From: Adenophora triphylla var. japonica
Taxonomy: Eukaryota; Streptophyta; Magnoliopsida; Asterales; Campanulaceae
Length of the DNA: 64,000 bases
Direction: 5' to 3'
Assembly: GCA_022495995.1 (NCBI GenBank)
Contig: JAFEMH010000739.1
Coordinates: 186,001 to 250,000 of the forward strand
The notes under the pieces are model-generated. The model saw only the letters and a list, made by a program, of their open reading frames with translations. It was not told the origin of the DNA and ran no database searches. A program made the translations under genes and the position numbers. Each line of letters starts with the position of its first letter. Position 1 is the stretch's first letter. Of the stretch, positions 24,101-32,910 are shown piece after piece.

Positions 24101-24885
24101 TATTATTCTCTCCATCCTAAAATGAATGATTTTTTTTTCAAAATTTAAGAATCATTTTAAAATATTTAATTTTAATCTAGAAAAAAAATAATAAACATTC
24201 TTTTAATTCATTTTCAAAATTTTAGATTCGCAAAAATATAATGAATTATGAAAAAAAATTAAATCAAAAAATTTAAAGGAACATTTATTTTGAGACAATA
24301 ATGGTCATTCAATATATCTATATAATACATAAAAGCAAAAACATTTCAAGACCATACAGCTCGCCACGTGGAATTCCAAGTCAGCTCTATGTTCACCAAT
24401 TATTAGCCTCCATCTGTCACATTCAATGAATAGTTTTATTTTAGATTTTGATTTAAACACAAATTTTAGCTTTTAAATGCAAACAAAATATTTTTAAACG
24501 TAATAAATTCAAACTACAGCGGTTTAACTACTTCATCCGAAAGAATGTGATGGTGGTAGAAAGTATAAACATTGTTTTGGAGCATGCACTGATTTCTCTT
24601 ATCATTATCCCCCATATTAGATTTTAGATTATTAGATTATTTTATTTTATTGGATTAAATTTAATTTGTTTAAATTTTATTATTCTCTCCATCCTAAAAT
24701 GAATGATTTGTTTTCAAAATTTAACAATCATTTTGAAAAAATTAATTTTAATCTAGAAAAATAATAAACATTCTTTTAATTCATTTTCAAAATTTTAGAT
24801 TTGTAAAAATATAATGAATTATGAAAAAAAATTAAATCAAAAAATTTAAAAGAACATTTATTTTGAGACAATAATGGTCATTCAA
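21156..24885 (+). repeat. Head-to-tail array of about 575-bp units inside the Helitron
   Basis: Units start at 21156, 21732, 22593, 23164, 23740, 24317 and 24886. Each opens with the Helitron 5' end and then CAGAAACATTTCAAG and CAGCTCGCCACGTG. Unit lengths, without the MITE in unit 2, are about 576, 582, 571, 576, 577 and 569 bp; the seventh, ending in the hairpin, is 457 bp. Each full unit contains a decayed Stowaway-like segment (CTCTCCATCCTAAAATGAAT to TTATTTTGAGACAATAATGG). Units differ by scattered substitutions such as CGTGGAATT versus CGTGAAATT. Confidence 0.93.
21743..22019. mobile_element. Stowaway MITE inside Helitron unit 2
   Basis: 277 bp from CTCCCTCCGTCCC to GGGACGGAGGGAG with TA on each side. 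It splits the 5' motif of the second Helitron unit (CTATATAATA | TATAAAAGC), so it inserted after the array existed. Confidence 0.95.
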
Positions 24886-25312
24886 TCTAAATAATATATA
24901 AAAGCAGAAATATTTCAAGACCATACAGCTCGCCACGTGGAATTTCAGGTCAGCTCTACGTTCACCAATTATTAGCCGCCATGTGTCACATTCAATGAAG
25001 AGTTTTATTTTAGATTTTGATTTAAAGACAAATTTTTGCTTTTAAATGCAAACAAAATATTTTTAAACGTAATAAATTCAAACTACAGCGGTTCAACTAC
25101 TTCATCCGAAAGAATGTGATGGTGGTAGAAAGTAAAAACATTGTCTTGGAGCATGCACTGATTTCTCTTATCATTATCCCCCATATTAAATTTTAGATTA
25201 TTAGATTAGTTTATTTTATTGGATTAAATTTAATTTGTTTAAATTGTATTATTCTCTCCATCCTAATTTCACTATGTTGTTTTTATAATATTTAATTATT
25301 AGATTCATTATG

Positions 25313-25331
25313 CCCGTCGAGTATCGACGGG
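25313..25331 (+). other. Helitron 3' terminal hairpin
   Basis: 8-bp perfect stem CCCGTCGA/TCGACGGG with loop GTA, 11 bp upstream of the CTAG terminus. This is the Helitron replication-termination signal. Confidence 0.9.
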
Positions 25332-26333
25332 TTACTGACTAGTTATTTTAATACTAACAACACCATTATAATTTACTATTCACTCCACTCATTTTCTCTC
25401 CTATTTTACTTTTACACTCACAACATTTATATCATTATTTTTTTCCTTAATCTACGCGTGAAAAGTAAGAGAGTGAATTGTAATGGGACGGAGGGAGTAC
25501 ATACAACAACATTGATATTGGTTGTTTGAGAATCTTGTAGTTCACTCTTAACATTGGGGCGTGATTAGATAAGCAATACCGCATCTGGAAAGTTAATACT
25601 TATCACCTATTTTGAAGAATGTGTTTCCTTGACAATTTAAGAAGGCAGAGTTTTAAGTTCTTAATCTCTTCATCAGTTTGAAAGCTATGATAGCTACAAC
25701 CGCTTGAGGATTTTAACAGCGAAACTGGTACTGTTTTACATGTAGTATACCTTTTGGGTCAGTGCCATCATTTGTGCTGAAACAAAATTTCCCTCCGTTC
25801 CAAAATGAATGTCTAAGTTTAGCTCTGAGTGAGATTTAAGAAAGGTGGGATTTAAGCACTTTTAGTAGCATAAATAAGTAAAAACCAGAACTTTATATGG
25901 CAATTGGTGTTTCTGGAGCCATTCAACACCTGGCAGGCATGAGAGATTCTAAAGTCATTGTCGCTGTAAACAAAGATGCAGATGCACCCATTTTTCAGGT
26001 CAAGCTGAATCCATGATCTCCCTTTCCCTCTCCCTCTCTCTCTGCCATCAATTCTAATTAATCGTCATACTACAGGTTGCTGATTATGGACTTGTGGGGG
26101 ATCTGTTCGAGGTAATACTCGAGTTGTTAGAGAAGCTTCACAGGAAAAAATAGATTTGCTTCCAAACTTCACTCTCTACTTGGAAAACTTTGTTGTTGCA
26201 TGACGATGCTGATGATGATATTTGAATCTTTACTTCCCTATGCTACGATTACTATTAAGCAATTAGCATTTGTACACTTGCACAAAATCTTTTTTTTTCT
26301 ATCCTCGGGAATAATGTTCTTTAGTTGATTTAT

Positions 26334-26497
26334 TTCGGACAATGGAACCCATCTACTATACTCATAATAACAACACACTTATTATTCCTTACCAACTTTC
26401 TTTTTCCTACTTTATTTTTCATACTCACAATATTTATTTTTTCTTAATTCTCGTGCAAATTCTAACTAAAAACGTTATTGTTGTGGGACGGAAAGAG
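26334..26497. mobile_element. Degenerate Stowaway MITE
   Basis: The right end GTGGGACGGAAAGAG followed by TA is clear. The interior (TTTCATACTCACAATATTTA, TTAATTCTCGTGC) matches the common Stowaway body of this window. The left end (TTTCGGACAATGG) is poorly conserved. It lies just downstream of the ETFA stop codon. Confidence 0.5.
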
Positions 26498-26641
26498 TAT
26501 TTTTCTGTCCCAAAATAAATATTCAAGATCAATCAATAACAAAATTTGGACTTTTTTGGGAGAGAGGGGTGTGTGTCATGGTAAAATAAAATTGTAAAAT
26601 ATTTGTGAAATAATAAAATAGTGAAACAGAATGTACGAGTA

Positions 26642-26712
26642 GCGCATCTAGTGTAGTGGTATCATAGTACCCTCCCACGGTACTGACCGGGGTTCGATTC
26701 CCCGGATGCGCA
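26642..26712 (+). tRNA. tRNA-Gly, anticodon CCC
   Basis: The acceptor stem GCGCATC pairs with GATGCGC, with discriminator A. The D arm contains the A-box TAGTGTAGTGGTATC. The anticodon arm GTACC-CTCCCAC-GGTAC places CCC at positions 34-36, reading GGG glycine codons. The T arm CGGGG-TTCGATT-CCCCG contains the B-box GGTTCGATTCC. There is no intron. It is transcribed by RNA polymerase III from internal boxes. Confidence 0.96.
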
Positions 26713-26718
26713 TTTTTT
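26713..26718 (+). terminator. RNA polymerase III terminator of tRNA-Gly
   Basis: A run of six T residues immediately after the discriminator base, the standard pol III stop. Confidence 0.85.
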
Positions 26719-26725
26719 ATTTATT

Positions 26726-26941
26726 CGTTCTTGATTTGATGACTGATCCACGAATCATTTTTTTCAAAAATTTAACCGGGAAATGCCAAATCACGACTAG
26801 TTTCCTAGCAATCGTTTCCATCTATTTTTATTTCGTTCTTGATTTGATGACTGATCCACAAATCAATTTTTTCAAAAATTTAACCGGGAAATGCCAAATA
26901 ACGACTAGTTTCCTAGCAATCGTTTCCATCTATTTTTATTT
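26726..26941. repeat. Tandem duplication, two copies of 108 bp
   Basis: CGTTCTTGATTTGATGACTG starts at 26726 and again at 26834. The copies are nearly identical (for example CCACGAATCA versus CCACAAATCA), so the duplication is recent. It begins directly behind the tRNA terminator and has no recognisable coding content. Confidence 0.92.
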
Positions 26942-26944
26942 TGA

Positions 26945-28479
26945 TTCCATCAAATCGAGTTCATAATCCTGATGCTATAATGACAAGTTGATGATATTTG
27001 TTAGTGATTGGTTCCAAATATGAAGCATTTGAATTAATTTGAACTTGGTCACATGGATGTTACGCTTGAGAGATGTTCGATGAAATGTTTCAATAAGAAA
27101 AGTTTCCAGCAGGCCCGGTCCCGACTTGTCACAATTTTGATAAGAAGGTAAATTTCGTAAAATTAATGCCAAATTAATATGATTTAGTTCTACATGTCTT
27201 TGGATTCTTCCTTGGTGAACTGTTTTATCTTTTTATTCATGAACACTTGACATGATTTTTACTCGTTACAGGATGCTTTTGTTGATTTTGGTGAATGATG
27301 CTCGCCTAGATATGTTGGTTCACATACACTGCTAAAGGTATTTCTTCTTCAGATTTTCAAGTTAGTTATTAGTTTATTTGATGCTGTAGTCAGTTGTCAC
27401 GGCTGCTTTGTCACAAATTCGATTCCAGAGCATATTTGAACGACCACATGTTGGTGACTTTTCCTAAACAATCAATAGGCTTATGATTTGGCGTTAAATT
27501 TGAGATATTGTGGTTATAATCATAGTGCATTACAGCTTACCCTAGTATCTAATCGATTGATCTGAATGAATAAGATATAGTTTTCCTTTGGATATCGAGG
27601 TGTTACCGAAAAAAATATCCCAACTAATCTATTAAATTAACGTCTAGCAACGTTTAATATTTAGTATGTGTAGCTACCAATAAAGTTTATGGTGTTTTCT
27701 TGCAAACAGATTTTGGAGTTGTTTAATAGGGCTACGTAACCAGCTGGGCTGTAATCTATAACTTGACATTGTCTGTGGTGCATGTGCTGCTATAGAACTT
27801 AAAATATTCTCCTAATGCTTGTGGTAGATACGCCATTCTATAAGATGCATTATCATTAGAATGTTGCGTTATCAGGATACTCAATCATTAGGTTAGTTAG
27901 CTCTTTAGGGGAAAAGAGATCTTAAAATGCTTAATCAAAGGCAACTTGTCATTTCCTTCCAAAAATACATTTGTTGAGCTATCTTAATGATTAGAGGCTG
28001 AAAGAATCTCCTAGCCCAGCCATCCTATGCCAAGCCTAAAAAGTAGAATTCAGCATCTCTGGGTTGCATTACGAGCAAGAAACAATATTACAGGTCCCCA
28101 ATTATTGTTTAATATTCTTGTCTTTAAATGATGGCCGGAATGGGATAACGCTTTGTGTTTGGGGTCTGGAATCATTTGTGCATAAACAAGGACTTGCTTT
28201 CAATATTCATGTTTGGTGGAACTTGTTGGAGCAATGGTTGGTGATGCCTAGAGCCCTACTTAGCACTCAGAAAAAGGAGTTCAACTGTTTCATCTGAATG
28301 GCTATAGATATGATCTGTCATATATGTTCGGAATATTCTTAGTTATCTGAAGGAAGCTAATTAAATATACACAGAACTCTAAACAATTGTAATACAAGCT
28401 AATGCATATCTGAGGTTGATAGAGGCCTTGAGTTCAAGGTGATAAACAGGATGTCAAGTGGTTCAATCTTTTGCAGAGT
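26945..28479. other. Intergenic DNA, nothing recognised
   Basis: I see no gene, repeat or element terminus in this stretch. Short open frames have no recognisable motifs and no splice context. Confidence 0.5.
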
Positions 28480-28487
28480 ATGATAAT

Positions 28488-29135
28488 CAGGGGCGGATCC
28501 AGGGGGGGGGCAGGTGGGGGCACTCGCCCCCCCCCCAGTGGCGGAAATGCAGTGGAAAATTTTTTTTTTTGCCCCCACCATATTTTTGTTATATATGTAT
28601 ATATATAATTAACTTCAAGATTAACACCAGTGAGTGGTGTGGTTCAGCGGTAGAAGGGGTGAAGTTAAAGCTTTTGGTGTTTCCTTTCAAATCCATGTTC
28701 GAACCCTGCTACCTACATTTTCAATTAATTTTGTCTTCCATCTTTGCTATTCTTTCTCTTAACAGTTTTGTTTTTCTCTTTCTCCTAATTTCCTCACATT
28801 TTTTCAATCTTAATTAATTCGTTAGGCTTTTCCCATTTTTTTTGTTTTTGGTCTTTCTTCCTATTATCCCAAGTTTAATTAGCAAATTTGAATTTCTTTT
28901 TTGTACGAGTAATATATTTTAATAAATTGTTTGCGTTAAATACTTCAACATTATTTCAATCGTTCTTTGAATTATTTTCTTTTATCATTTTTGTTACCTA
29001 AAATACATTGTATTTCATGGATCCGAGCCATTTTTTACTTGTCAGGCCAATTTTTTTTTTTTTTTTTGAGTAGCGCGCCCAGGCTCCCCGTGTAATCTTG
29101 CCCCCCCCCTCGGCCAATTCCTGGCTCCGCCCCTG
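28488..29135. mobile_element. Non-autonomous hAT-like element (648 bp)
   Basis: The terminal inverted repeats are CAGGGGCGGATCCAG and CTGGCTCCGCCCCTG. The 8-bp duplication ATGATAAT is exact on both sides (28480-28487 and 29136-29143), the length expected for hAT elements. Long G/C homopolymers lie just inside each end. It has no transposase frame. The interior holds a tRNA-like pair of pol III boxes near 28640-28706. Confidence 0.93.
28640..28706 (+). promoter_or_regulatory. tRNA/SINE-like pol III A and B boxes inside the hAT element
   Basis: TGGTTCAGCGGTAGA (A-box like) at 28640 and GTTCGAACCC (B-box core) at 28697-28706 lie in the correct order and orientation on the plus strand. No cloverleaf folds, so this is not a tRNA gene. 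It resembles the head of a tRNA-derived SINE carried inside the DNA transposon. Confidence 0.5.
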
Positions 29136-29289
29136 ATGATAATAGGTTGTAGGTTTAGTTCTCTGATACAATCATGTAAGAAAAGAGTAACATATAGTGA
29201 GTTTACATACTCATCTGTTTGATAGAAGGCCAGATGGTAACTTATGATCTTAAAGTCTTGTGCATTCCAAGAATCTCTTGTTTTCCTTT

Positions 29290-29850
29290 TATCTGTTAGA
29301 GATTGATAGCCAAAAGCCTATGAGAAATAGCCGAACGGAATTAACAACCAAAGTTCTGAAGAAAAGCTTCAGCTTTCTTATAAAAATCAAAATATCAAAA
29401 GTCCCCCTAATTCCAAACGAGAAGAAGCTTAAATACTCAGTCCAAACCCTAGAATAAAATGATAAGAGAAATACCAAAATAACCCTGCTTAAACGTGCCA
29501 AAAATCAGTCAAAATTGATTAAGGAAATTGATGAAACGTAAATAAGGAATTCTTGTCGACGCCAGGCGCCCGCCCCGCGCATGTGAGGCGTCCGCCTCCA
29601 ACGCCGTGCTTCATGGCCTGGTTGCATCTGCTTGAGGCGGCCGCATGGCCACCTGTGAGGCGTGCGCCTCAAGCCCCTTAGGAAGACCTCCCCGTTCTGC
29701 GATTGGGGCGCCCGCCAGCTCCTGATTGAAGCGGCCGCCTGCCTCCAATTTGCTGTTGTTGCTCACTGCTGCGTTGGTTGCCCCTTTGCCCATGCTTCCT
29801 TGAGTTGCCCCAACCATGCCTCCTTGGTTTGTTGGATTATAATGTGGAAC
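29290..29850 (-). repeat. LTR-like remnant with GC-rich palindromic repeats
   Basis: The region combines an AT-rich, promoter-like half (minus-strand GAGTATTTAAGCTTC near 29430) with a GC-rich block at 29560-29750 made of CCAGGCGCCCGCC, GAGGCGTCCGCCTCC, GAGGCGGCCGC and GAGGCGTGCGCCTCAAG. The same motif family fills the LTR at 6701-7004. Exact ends cannot be set. A TRIM copy abuts it on the right. Confidence 0.5.
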
Positions 29851-29852
29851 TA

Positions 29853-30075
29853 TATCAGAGATATTATCCCACATTGGGAATTGACAAACCTTGCCTATGA
29901 CATATAAAGATCTTGGGCCACTCCCCTTGACACCAATTGGTTTTAAGGTGGAACCTCAGACTTTAAGATGGTATTAGAGTAGGTCCTTACACGTGCAGGC
30001 CCAACGGCCCACGATGTATGGGTCACTCCCCTTGACACCAATTGGTTTTAAGGTGGAACCTCAGACTTTAAGACT
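29853..30075 (+). mobile_element. TRIM retrotransposon copy A
   Basis: The first LTR (about 29853-29968) reads TATTATCCCACATTGGGAAT through to CCTCAGACTTTAAGA. A mutated primer binding site TGGTATTAGAGT follows at 29969-29980, then a very short internal segment (ACACGTGCAGGCCCAACGGC). A 5'-truncated second LTR (about 30022-30075) repeats CTCCCCTTGACACCAATTGG. It has no coding capacity. TRIMs are small elements that move with enzymes supplied by larger retrotransposons. Confidence 0.8.
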
Positions 30076-30079
30076 ATCT

Positions 30080-30870
30080 AGTTTTTTTTTTTCTTTTTCC
30101 TTTTTAAGTGAAGTCTTGGCCTGCTACTTATAGGGGACTGCTTCCGCTGCAGCAACCACAATGTAGAGATTTTGGACCACTATCTGGTACTACCAGACTG
30201 TAGATATGGGGATGAATATTCCAACAAAAGAAGAGCTAATACACATGCCTAAGTCAACCTAGACATATAGTTTAATTCGTGGGTAGTCTTAAAAGGAAAA
30301 CCATGAATGTTAATGTCAAGAACAAATAGGACTTGATCAGCTCCCTTTTGTTTAAGATGGTTTAACAAGTTTCAGCTCTACTTATACTATTACAAGACCG
30401 ATGAACAATTAACTTACTTGTACTGCGAAGACAATAACTATGTTTTAGCTGGAGCATTTGCTCTTTAAGAAGATAGTAACATTGGTCGTCCTTAGTTGTG
30501 GTCGATGTATGGATTTCCTTTTATACTCAGTTATTATATCTCCTATAAGATCCAAAGTACATATATGCTGAAAACAGTAGGATCAAGCTTCGTTTTCACG
30601 TTGATTATCTGTTTCATACTAAAAGAAAGTTTGTTACTCAGCAAAAGCTTCCAAATTTGGTTACTTGTAAAGACGTGAAATATTGCAATGCACAAGTCCT
30701 ATTAGGAACTATGGTTCCTCCAAATATAATGCCCAGTTACCACAACTCATGCATAAGCTGTCCAAATGGCATCTAAGGCAACATCTTGCATTATTTTTTT
30801 TTCTTGGGTTGTACAGCATGTCTGTTGAAGACATTGAGAGAGAGAGAGTATTATACATCGAGGACCAAAT
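30080..30870. other. Intergenic DNA, 3' side of the VUP gene
   Basis: No gene or element recognised. The part next to 30875 is expected to hold the 3' untranslated region and poly(A) signal of the minus-strand VUP gene. Confidence 0.5.
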
Positions 30871-30874
30871 AACA

Positions 30875-31700
30875 TTAACCAAGATAGTCAGCCAACGTAG
30901 AAACAGGTACTAAGCAAAGTCCTCTTTTCTTTAGATCGGAATAATCTCTATCTCTTTTGACAATACCAAGATCACCTCCTCCATCTGCCTGGTCACATGC
31001 ACCAACTTTCTCCTAGAAAAGCCAGAATTTAGAACCAAATTGTTAGGTAAGAAAAACAACACCAATAATAACCATCCAAAACCTGCAGAAGAATAAAATA
31101 ATTCATGAAAGAGACATTATCCCTTACCTCTGGAGCGTCTGTACGTTCCTTATCTTTTCGCCTCAGCTCAAGTTGATTGAAATAAGAAACCTGCAGAAAT
31201 GGGAAATGCAAATGCAGGAAGATTATTGCTCCATCACACAAAATAAGATGATAACATGCATGTGGGTAAAACTGGAAAATACTTAATACCGATAAATCGA
31301 GTTAGTTAATCAATGTATATGAAAATTTATAGTAATTTATACTAGTTCTTCTCACCTTGGGGCTATTTACGGGAGAGCTTGCAGTATCTTCCAACGCATC
31401 ATCAACAATTGCTCCTGTCTTTCTTTTCTTGAAACTTAAGCTTTTACTATAAATTCTACCCAAAGAAGATCCTACCCCCAAATCGTTGTCACTCATGACC
31501 TTCTTCGCTCCTACTGCTGCTGCCGAAGAAGAAGCAGCATCTGAGACAAGCGAAGGATTTTCACAGTCATAAGAATAAGAAGTTGGGTCATCATAATTGC
31601 ATAAAAAATCTTCAAAGTAGAAGGTCCAACTACTCTCCTCAGGCAAGTTTCCTGCTCCTGACGAGCAATGTTTGCTCATAGAAGTTATAGAATTCTCCAT
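30875..31700 (-). CDS. VUP1: Vascular-related unknown protein (VUP) family
   Basis: Three exons on the minus strand, 31356-31700, 31128-31190 and 30875-31012, all join in phase 0 and give 181 residues. The N-terminal signature EESSWTFYFEDFL is the hallmark of the plant VUP family. Ser-rich and basic stretches follow (SFKKRKTGAIVDDALEDTAS), then SYFNQLELRRKDKER, and the conserved end LKKRGLCLVPVSTLADYLG. VUP proteins are small plant-specific proteins with no known enzymatic domain; Arabidopsis VUP1 is linked to vascular expression and growth regulation. The start at 31700 is the first ATG after a TATA box at 31777-31784. The paralogue number (VUP1-4) cannot be settled by eye. Confidence 0.88.
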
Positions 31701-31776
31701 CTAGAATGTGTATGATGAAGAACAGGTAGAAGTTGGCTTTCTTGGCCAGTTTTAGAGAAGCCTTCTAGTGGATGTG

Positions 31777-31784
31777 TATATATA
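31777..31784 (-). promoter_or_regulatory. TATA box of the VUP gene
   Basis: TATATATA on the minus strand, about 80 bp upstream of the ATG at 31700, leaving room for a start site near 31750 and a short leader. Confidence 0.6.
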
Positions 31785-32200
31785 GGTGATGAAAACTGAT
31801 AAACCTGCTGAACTCATCAGTGTGGAATCTGGTTTGTGGTCCATAGGGAGTTAGGTGAGACAAATACAATTTAGAGAGGGGGAGACTGTTTGACAATTGT
31901 GGTTTAGATTAGATTATCATCAATAAAGATTTGCCAAATCCATGTCGTTTCCACTAATAGTTTGAATTAGTCACCAAACCATACAAGTTATTGTAATTCA
32001 TTATTTTACCTTGTTTAAGGATTCTACCTCAGGATGACCAAATGTCCATATCAATACAAATATTTTACAATGACAGATTTTATCTTCTAGCAATCTAAAC
32101 GTCAATCTTGGTCGTTAGAATTGTTTATTTTCACTGCATAAACTCTTCTTCTTTAAGCGTGCTGTTAGATTACCTAACGAAACCCTTCTGCTTATATATA

Positions 32201-32606
<406 letters not shown>

Positions 32607-32820
32607 GATTCTCTTAAACCGGCGCTAAACTTTATTTAAGTTGCTAACCTTAAAGTCTTCCATTGAAAAGAAAGCATATATAGCTAAGTTCCTATCATTG
32701 GATGTAATAATGTATTGACTTCAGCAGGAAAGAAATTTTAAATTACTTCATAGTTGGCCTATGACTTTTAGAGACATCAATAGTCATCACTTGTTTGGTA
32801 TATATGCTGACATTTTATGC

Positions 32821-32823
<3 letters not shown>

Positions 32824-32910
<87 letters not shown>
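32824..32910. repeat. (TTA)n microsatellite, left flank of a TIR element
   Basis: About 29 uninterrupted TTA/ATT repeats. They translate to poly-Leu or poly-Ile frames that are by-products. Confidence 0.97.

Larger units (their letters stand above)
21156..25342 (+). mobile_element. Non-autonomous Helitron with seven tandem 5' units
   Basis: The element starts TCTATATAATATATAAAAG and ends TTACTGACTAG. It sits between A (21155) and T (25343) of the host MITE with no target duplication. A hairpin with stem CCCGTCGA/TCGACGGG at 25313-25331 ends 11 bp before the 3' terminus. TC start, CTAG end, 3' hairpin and A/T insertion together are diagnostic of Helitrons, which move by a rolling-circle mechanism using a Rep/helicase supplied in trans. 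The body consists of six complete units and one shorter terminal unit that alone carries the hairpin. No Rep, helicase or captured exon is seen. Confidence 0.93.
21036..25497. mobile_element. Stowaway MITE split by a Helitron
   Basis: The left end CTCCCTCCGTCCC is at 21036 and the right end GGGACGGAGGGAG is at 25497, each flanked by TA. Removing the inserted 21156-25342 leaves a 275-bp MITE. Its body matches the other Stowaways in the window, including the joined sequence CCTACATTATTTTAATACT, so the Helitron target site can be reconstructed exactly. Confidence 0.93.
20331..25508 (+). mobile_element. Solo LTR (about 714 bp of its own) holding a nest of later insertions
   Basis: The LTR starts TGTTGGAATATTGG at 20331. 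Once the nested Stowaway is removed it ends CATACAACA at 25508. The 5-bp repeat ACATT lies on both sides (20326-20330 and 25509-25513). A TATA-like CCTATATATAGACTCC lies near 20663. A GC-rich block at about 20420-20580 repeats TGCTCGGCCGAGCA and GCTCGGGCGAGGCACCAA. There is no internal region or second LTR, so this is a recombination-derived solo LTR. It lies in the ETFA intron, starting 8 bp after the donor. Confidence 0.88.
15469..26153 (+). pseudogene. ETFA: Electron transfer flavoprotein alpha subunit, 3' exons, disrupted by transposons
   Basis: Three exons of the mitochondrial ETF alpha gene can be read. Exon A is 15469-15512 plus 20314-20322: acceptor TTGAATAG, product VGATRAAVDVGYVPNDLR, donor GTAAC. 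Exon B is 25889-25998 ([18 protein letters not shown], then [18 protein letters not shown]). Exon C is 26076-26153 (VADYGLVGDLFEVILELLEK, then a TAG stop). ETF alpha carries FAD and passes electrons from matrix dehydrogenases to ETF-ubiquinone oxidoreductase; this C-terminal part forms the FAD-binding domain. A copia element (15513-20308) sits inside exon A after the Asn codon, with CTAAT duplicated. The next intron holds a solo LTR with nested MITEs and a Helitron. The short exon normally between A and B (VGQTGK region) was not found, nor were the 5' exons. The end reads LHRKK, where I expect LPEKK. The locus is read as a pseudogene or a null allele. Confidence 0.85.

Noticed and set aside
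21156..24885. Centromeric or subtelomeric satellite
   Set aside because: The array has Helitron termini, a single 3' hairpin and exact A/T insertion into a MITE, and is only seven units long.
28640..28706. tRNA gene inside the hAT element
   Set aside because: A and B boxes are present but no acceptor stem or anticodon arm folds.
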